Below are positions 15,354-20,212 of a DNA stretch of 20,212 nucleotides, piece after piece. This DNA is from Candidatus Krumholzibacteriia bacterium (lineage in GTDB: Bacteria; Krumholzibacteriota; Krumholzibacteriia; G020349025): the NCBI GenBank assembly GCA_035649275.1, contig DASRJW010000098.1, forward strand, positions 1 through 20,212, written 5' to 3'. The translations under genes and the position numbers were made by a program. How positions within the stretch are numbered: position 1 is the first letter of the stretch; each line of letters begins with the position of its first letter. The notes below the pieces were generated by a model. It worked only from the letters and a program-made list of their open reading frames with translations, was not told the origin of the DNA and searched no databases.

Positions 15354-16415
15354 ATGACCCGGCACCGTCGACGAGCGAGACCTGCTGGCGCCGCCATCGC
15401 GCTCGCGCTCCTCCCCGCCGTCCAAGGCACGTCGGAGGCAGAGGAGCCGCCACGCTACGTCCTGGAATGGGGCGGGCTCGGGGCGAATCCCGGGCGACTC
15501 GACCAGCTGCAGGACCTGGCTCTCGCCCCCGATGGTTCGGTGTTCGTGCTCGAGGGGGCTCCCAATAAAAGGGTCCAACACTTTGATGCAAATGGAGTTT
15601 TTCTCGATACCTGGCGCTCGTCCTGGTGGGAGCCGCAAGCTCTGGCGGTCGGCCCAGACGGCTCCGTCTACGTGTTGGACCATGACTTCAACTTGGCGCA
15701 CGTGGAGGGGCGGATCGTGCAGAAGTTCAGCCCCGAGGGGAGTCCGATCGCGGTCTGGGGAGGCTTCGGCGAGGAGTCCGAGCAGTTCCGCGCCCGTCGC
15801 AATGACGGCAGTGACGTCGGGCCTCGGAACATCGGCGTCTCCCCCGCGGGAGACGTGTACGTCACTGATCCCAACTCCAACCGGATCCTGAGCTTCGACC
15901 GCAATGGTGGGTTCCGCTTCGCTTGGGGCGGGTCTGGCACCGGGCCCGGCCAGTTCGACATGCCCGGAGGCGTCATCGCGAGTTCCGCCGGCGATGTGTA
16001 CGTCTCCGACCGGCGCAACGGCCGCATCCAGGTCTTCGGCAACGACGGGTCTTTCCTGTTCGCTTGGGGCAGCGCCGGTTCGGCGCCAGGACAGTTCAAA
16101 TCGCCCTACGGCATGGCACTGGATGGGGACGGAAACCTCTACGTTGCCGACACCAGCAATTTCCGCGTCCAGAAATTCTCCAGCTCGGGCGCAACCCTCC
16201 TCGAGTGGGGTCGCATGGGAGTGGGCGCAGGTGAGTTCAACGGCGTTTTCAAAGTGGTCGTCAACGCAGCGGGGAATCTCTTCGTTCTGGACCGCTGGAA
16301 CAACCGCATCCAGCGCTTCGACGTCGCTCCTTCCCCTGTCACCCCACTCAGCTGGAGCGCCGTCAAGCAGCTCTTCCGACCCTCCGGACAGAGCAGCCTA
16401 GGCGCGAGGCGCTGA
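15354..16415 (+). CDS. Exported NHL-repeat beta-propeller protein
   Basis: Secreted or envelope protein of 353 residues. An Arg-rich N-terminus and hydrophobic core (AGAAIALALLPAVQG) form a signal peptide, likely cleaved near residue 25-30. The rest is about six NHL repeats, each with a turn like SPAGDVYVTD followed by NRI(Q)xF and often WG...GPGQF, giving a complete six-bladed propeller. NHL proteins bind proteins, glycans or small ligands; no enzyme residues stand out. The ATG at 15354 is chosen because it starts the signal peptide and has GGAG six bases upstream; an in-frame TTG at 15276 would put 26 unrelated residues before it and overlaps the candidate promoter. It is divergent from the methyltransferase and converges on the RND gene with only 8 bases between stops. 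Its partner is unknown. Confidence 0.87.
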   Translation: MTRHRRRARPAGAAIALALLPAVQGTSEAEEPPRYVLEWGGLGANPGRLDQLQDLALAPDGSVFVLEGAPNKRVQHFDANGVFLDTWRSSWWEPQALAVGPDGSVYVLDHDFNLAHVEGRIVQKFSPEGSPIAVWGGFGEESEQFRARRNDGSDVGPRNIGVSPAGDVYVTDPNSNRILSFDRNGGFRFAWGGSGTGPGQFDMPGGVIASSAGDVYVSDRRNGRIQVFGNDGSFLFAWGSAGSAPGQFKSPYGMALDGDGNLYVADTSNFRVQKFSSSGATLLEWGRMGVGAGEFNGVFKVVVNAAGNLFVLDRWNNRIQRFDVAPSPVTPLSWSAVKQLFRPSGQSSLGARR

Positions 16416-16423
16416 AGAAGACC

Positions 16424-19400
16424 TCAAGGACTTTCCGCCGCGGGCCCGTGCTGAGCAGCGGAGTCGGACGTCTCGCTCCCCTCGGGCACGGTCTCCCAGC
16501 GCACGATCTTGAGGTCCAGGACGAAGATGCTGTAGAGGACCGGCACCAAGAGCAAGGTGATGACCGTGGCCACCAGGAGGCCGCCGATCTGGGCGTAGCA
16601 GAGCGGTTCCCACAGGGGTCCGCCGTGCGAGGCGAGGGGGATGAGGGCGAAGACGGTGGCCCCCACGGTGATGAGGACCGGACGCAGACGCACGATGCCA
16701 GCATCCAGGAGGGCCTCGACGAGGGGCTCACCGCTCTGGTGCGCCTCCTCGATGAAGTCGAAGAGCACGATGACGTGGCTCACGATGACGCCCACGAGGC
16801 TCGCTACACCTAAAAACGCCATGAAGCCGAAGGGAGCTCCCATGATCCACAAGAGGGCAGCGGCGCCCACCATGCCATAGGGAATGGCGGCGAAGACAAG
16901 GAATGGTTTCACCGCGTTACGGAACTGCAGCACCAGCGCCAGGAAGATCAGGCCGATCGAGATCGCCATGACCACGGCGAGGTCGAGGAAACTCTCGGCT
17001 TGCTTCTCTCCTTCGCCACCGATCTCCATGCGGAAGCCCGTGGGCAGCTGCGCTTCGAACTGGCGCAGCCGCGGCATGGCGTCCCGTAGGACCTCCGAGG
17101 GCAGGAGGCCCTCCACCGGGAAGCAGGAGACGGTCATGGTGCGGAACTGGTTGCGGCGCACGATCTTCTCCAACTTCATGGAATAGGTGAGGCGGGAGAT
17201 CTGGCGCAGCGGCACTTTCTGCGAACCCTGAGAGGCGTAAACGTAGAGGTTCTCCAGGTCCGAGAGCCGGGCACGCTCCTCCATGCGCAGGCGCGCCACC
17301 ACGGGAATCTGCCGGTGACCTTCACGCAACGTCGCCACCCGGGAGCCGTTCAGTGCCGCCGAGGTCGAACGCGCCGCATCCAGGTTGGTGAGCCCCGCCA
17401 GGTTGGCGCGCCCTGGATCGATCTCGAGATCCACGAGGAAGCTCTCCACCCCCCAATCGTCTTGCACCCGCTCCGCATTGGGCAAGGCGCGGAAGATGTC
17501 GGCCAGCTTCCGCCCTTCGGCGCGCAGCAACGCGAGGTCGTCGCCGGAAAGGCGGATGGAAACAGGGATGCCCACCGGGGGCCCGGTTTCCAGTTCGCGC
17601 ACGTTGACCCGTGCTCCTGGCACCTGCGCCGGCACCGAGGACTGCAGCTGCTCCACCAGGTGCCGGGTGACGTGTTTGTCCCGCGCTTGGATGATGATCT
17701 GGGCGTAGTTCTGCTGCCGCGGCTCGGGCCCCACGGAGAACCAGAAGCGCGGTCCGCCCCCGCCCACGAAGGTGGTGAGCGACTGCAGCACGGGCAGCGT
17801 CTCCCCTTCCCCACCGTGCCCGTGATGCTTCGCGTACTCGTCCGCGCCGGCGAGCACGGCCTGTTCCACCCGGGCAGCTGCAGCGCGGGTCGCTTCGAGG
17901 GTCGCGTCCTCGGGGAGCCAGACGTCCACGTAGCACAGGTACGACAAGTCCTTGGGGAAGAACTGTGGCTTCAGTCGAGACATGAAAAAGCCACCGAGGA
18001 GCAAGAAGCCGAGGGAGATGGCGAAGACGCGCCTGCGGTGCGCGATGGCCGCTCGCCCTAGCTTGTAATACCGGCCGGCAAAGCCCTGGCTGCGGCGCTC
18101 GGCCATGGGCTTTTCCGGCTTGCGTCCCGGTCGGAGCAGGTAGTAGCCGAGGAGCGGGATGAAGGTCATGGAAACGATGCGCGACGCGACGAGCGAGCAG
18201 GTGAGCACAATGGGCAAGGTGGTGATGAATCGCCCGGTGTCCCCGGGCAGGAGCAAGAACGGGAGGTAGGCGACGATGTTGGTGATGGTGGCGAACAGAA
18301 TGGCGGTGGCGAGCCTGGTGGGCCCGAGCCACGCCGCCACCAAGGGTTTGTGGCCCGCAGCGAGGCTGCGCTTGATGGCGTCCCCTGCCACCACCGGATC
18401 GTCCACCAGCAGCCCGAGAGCGAGGATGAGCGAGGCGATGGAGATCTGCTGCAGATCCACCTTCAAGAACGCCATCATGGCGAAGGTCATGGCGAGGGTA
18501 AGGGGGATGCAGAGCGCCATGATGAGGGCCGAGCGCCATTCCCAGAACCCGACCAGGGCGACGAGCACCACCAGCACGACCGCTTCGAGGAGACTGTTCA
18601 TGAACAAGGAGATGCTCTCCCGCACCTGCAGCGGCTGGTCGGAGGTGCGAGCGTAGATGATGTCCTCGGGCAGCCGCGGGCGCAAGCTCGCCAACGCTTC
18701 GTCGACGTGCGCACCGAAAGCGCCGATCTTCTCGCCGGCGCGCATCTGTGCCGCCAAGGTGATGGCGCGGGTCCGCTGCCAACGGCCGTCAGCGTCCTTC
18801 CAGGTGTAGAAGTTGAGGTATCGGGGCGGGCTGTCGTAGCCGCGGTCGATGTCGGCGATGTCGCGCAGATACACCGCCGTTCCAGAGCTCGAGGCCCCGA
18901 CGATGACGTCGCCGATTTCCTTCTCGTTCTCGAACTCGCCGGAGGGATCGATGGTGACGTTCTTGCCCTCGATCTCCACGATGCCGGCGGAAACCGGGAT
19001 GTTGCGTGCCGACAGCACGTTGCTCAGCTCGGAGACGTTCAGGCCGTAGGCGGCGAGCCGCTCCTGCGAGTAGGTGAGGAACACTTGCGGTTCCAGGACG
19101 CCGGCCCGATCCACCTTGGAAACCTCGGGCACCGTCTGCAGCGTGCGCTGGATGAGGTCGGTGATATCGTCGAGCTCGCGATAGGTGTACTTGTCACCTG
19201 CCACCTCGGCGAGGCGTGCGGCGACGTCCCCCGGCTCGCGGATCAGGGCGGGTCCCCAGACGTCCGGGTGGAATTCGGAAGGCCGCAGGTGTTCGGCGAC
19301 GAAGACGGCGCCGTAGTCGCGCAAGCGCGCATCGTCCCAGTTGGTAGCGAAATCCAGGCCGACGAAGCCGGAGCCCTCCACCAGGCGCGTGTCCCGCACC

Positions 19401-20065
19401 ACCCCTTCCCGGCTGGCGACGGTGGCGAAGAGCTCGATGGTGCGCCGCACCACCTGCGGTGCCAGGTCGGGCGGCAGGCAGTAGACGACGGTGGCGCGGG
19501 GCCCGGCCGCGGCATCGACGCTCTTGCGCGTGGACTCGATGGCGGCGCGGATGATGTCGGCCCGCAAGCCGATCTGCACCTCGCCGACTTTGGGGCTGGC
19601 GACGGTGAGCATGAGGGCCGCGGTGCTGCCGAAGTCCTTGACGAACTGGACGGGGCCGGCGCCCTCGGGGAGATCCTGCAGGGTGTCGAGCCGCATCTTG
19701 ATGTCGTCGAACTGCTTGCCCGTATCCTCGATGTTTTCCTTGAGGGTGATGTAGACGAAGGAGGAGCCGACGCGGGTGGTGGACTCGATCTTCTCCACCG
19801 TGACGTTCTCGGCGACCTTCTGCTCGATCCTGCGGGTGATGAGCTGCTCGACCTTCACGGTTTCGACGCCAGGCCACTGACAGATCGCCAGCGCCACGCG
19901 CACCGGAATGTCCGGATCCTTGCGCTGCGGCATGTAGAAGTAACCGTAGACACCGGCCACCACCGTGAACACCAGCAGCGTCCAGGCCACGTGCCGGTTC
20001 TCGGTGAAGAACCGGGCGGTGTTGTGGGTGTTCTCGATCACCCAGCTGTCGGGACGATGCGACAT
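16424..20065 (-). CDS. RND-family efflux permease (AcrB/MdtB-like) with enlarged N-terminal periplasmic loop
   Basis: Inner-membrane proton-driven pump of 1213 residues, longer than the usual 1020-1050. The first span follows residue 25 (HVAWTLLVFTVVAGVYGYF). The porter motif begins RKDPDIPVRVALAICQWPG. Spans 2-6 follow near 485-690, with the proton-relay Asp555-Asp556 in GLLVDDPVV. The second large periplasmic loop begins near FFMSRLKPQFFPKD, and the last spans end the protein. About 130 extra residues (161-291) are inserted in the first porter region. At the span-10 position where AcrB has the relay Lys940, this protein has Ser1096-His1097 (GVIVSHVIVL). The ATG at 20065 is preferred over an upstream in-frame ATG at 20155 because the latter would overlap the membrane-fusion gene; GAGAGG lies 8 bases upstream. 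It forms an operon with the fusion protein gene (19-base gap). Substrate unknown. Confidence 0.94.
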   Translation of the reverse strand: MSHRPDSWVIENTHNTARFFTENRHVAWTLLVFTVVAGVYGYFYMPQRKDPDIPVRVALAICQWPGVETVKVEQLITRRIEQKVAENVTVEKIESTTRVGSSFVYITLKENIEDTGKQFDDIKMRLDTLQDLPEGAGPVQFVKDFGSTAALMLTVASPKVGEVQIGLRADIIRAAIESTRKSVDAAAGPRATVVYCLPPDLAPQVVRRTIELFATVASREGVVRDTRLVEGSGFVGLDFATNWDDARLRDYGAVFVAEHLRPSEFHPDVWGPALIREPGDVAARLAEVAGDKYTYRELDDITDLIQRTLQTVPEVSKVDRAGVLEPQVFLTYSQERLAAYGLNVSELSNVLSARNIPVSAGIVEIEGKNVTIDPSGEFENEKEIGDVIVGASSSGTAVYLRDIADIDRGYDSPPRYLNFYTWKDADGRWQRTRAITLAAQMRAGEKIGAFGAHVDEALASLRPRLPEDIIYARTSDQPLQVRESISLFMNSLLEAVVLVVLVALVGFWEWRSALIMALCIPLTLAMTFAMMAFLKVDLQQISIASLILALGLLVDDPVVAGDAIKRSLAAGHKPLVAAWLGPTRLATAILFATITNIVAYLPFLLLPGDTGRFITTLPIVLTCSLVASRIVSMTFIPLLGYYLLRPGRKPEKPMAERRSQGFAGRYYKLGRAAIAHRRRVFAISLGFLLLGGFFMSRLKPQFFPKDLSYLCYVDVWLPEDATLEATRAAAARVEQAVLAGADEYAKHHGHGGEGETLPVLQSLTTFVGGGGPRFWFSVGPEPRQQNYAQIIIQARDKHVTRHLVEQLQSSVPAQVPGARVNVRELETGPPVGIPVSIRLSGDDLALLRAEGRKLADIFRALPNAERVQDDWGVESFLVDLEIDPGRANLAGLTNLDAARSTSAALNGSRVATLREGHRQIPVVARLRMEERARLSDLENLYVYASQGSQKVPLRQISRLTYSMKLEKIVRRNQFRTMTVSCFPVEGLLPSEVLRDAMPRLRQFEAQLPTGFRMEIGGEGEKQAESFLDLAVVMAISIGLIFLALVLQFRNAVKPFLVFAAIPYGMVGAAALLWIMGAPFGFMAFLGVASLVGVIVSHVIVLFDFIEEAHQSGEPLVEALLDAGIVRLRPVLITVGATVFALIPLASHGGPLWEPLCYAQIGGLLVATVITLLLVPVLYSIFVLDLKIVRWETVPEGSETSDSAAQHGPAAESP

Positions 20066-20084
20066 GCCAGCGACCTCTCGGCGC

Positions 20085-20212
20085 TCAGGGGACGATGTGC
20101 ACTTCCTGCTGGTCCGCCACCAGGGTGGCGCCGGTGACGACGACGTGCTCGCCACCTTGCAGTCCCCCGGTCACGACGATCGAGTTGCCCACGACATCGC
20201 CGAGCTGCACCA
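20085..20212 (-). CDS. RND efflux membrane-fusion protein, C-terminal fragment (5' end cut by window edge)
   Basis: The last 42 codons of a frame open to the window edge, ending in TGA at 20087-20085. The visible tail (VQLGDVVGNSIVVTGGLQGG, then EHVVVTGATLVADQQEVHIVP) is the typical membrane-proximal end of an AcrA/HlyD-type periplasmic adaptor. Such adaptors link the inner-membrane RND pump to an outer-membrane channel. It lies 19 bases upstream of the RND permease gene in the same direction, the usual order of such operons. The short fragment limits certainty, but sequence and context agree. Confidence 0.85.
   Translation of the reverse strand, partial: VQLGDVVGNSIVVTGGLQGGEHVVVTGATLVADQQEVHIVP

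Noticed and set aside
18350-20137. 595-codon open frame on the plus strand opposite the RND gene
   Set aside because: The minus-strand frame encodes a textbook RND permease; the opposite frame has no recognisable motif and a shadow-like composition.

Overview
This is a GC-rich, gene-dense stretch of a bacterial chromosome. Several traits recall Acidobacteriota, candidate Eisenbacteria, Gemmatimonadota and similar soil or sediment lineages: two receptor-like Ser/Thr kinases carrying C-terminal beta-propellers, a BlaI-type repressor coupled to an M56 metalloprotease with HEAT repeats, and an RND pump. The phylum is inferred from gene content only. I saw no tRNA, rRNA, CRISPR array, insertion sequence or phage gene.

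Layout from left to right. Positions 1-1712 and 1784-4471 (minus) hold two tandem Ser/Thr protein kinases, each with one membrane span and a WD40/TolB-like propeller; the first runs off the left edge. A 300-base divergent gap follows, then a plus-strand PlsC-type acyltransferase (4772-6148). It converges on an M56 (BlaR1-like) membrane metalloprotease with about ten HEAT repeats (6176-8896), whose start overlaps the stop of a BlaI/MecI-type repressor (8893-9273). An array of palindromic TACGAA/TTCGTA half-sites (9313-9357) lies in front of the repressor and is a good candidate for its operator.

Positions 9556-14180 (minus) form the most unusual block. In order of transcription it holds a LysR-type regulator, an acyl-CoA-dehydrogenase-fold flavoprotein lacking the usual catalytic Glu, an OsmC-fold protein lacking both cysteines, a PhnD-like solute-binding protein without a signal peptide, and a single-domain 'core' MetE-type zinc methyltransferase. 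The last four are separated by 19 and 16 bases and then a 4-base overlap, so they are almost certainly one operon. Three of the four look like familiar folds put to a different use, with no transporter permease in sight. My reading is an undescribed small-molecule pathway, perhaps for sulfur, selenium or C1 compounds; the pathway itself is inference.

The right part holds a SAM-dependent methyltransferase (14465-15208, minus), a divergent secreted NHL-propeller protein (15354-16415, plus), and an RND efflux permease (16424-20065, minus) preceded by the last 42 codons of its membrane-fusion partner (20085-20212, minus, cut by the window edge).
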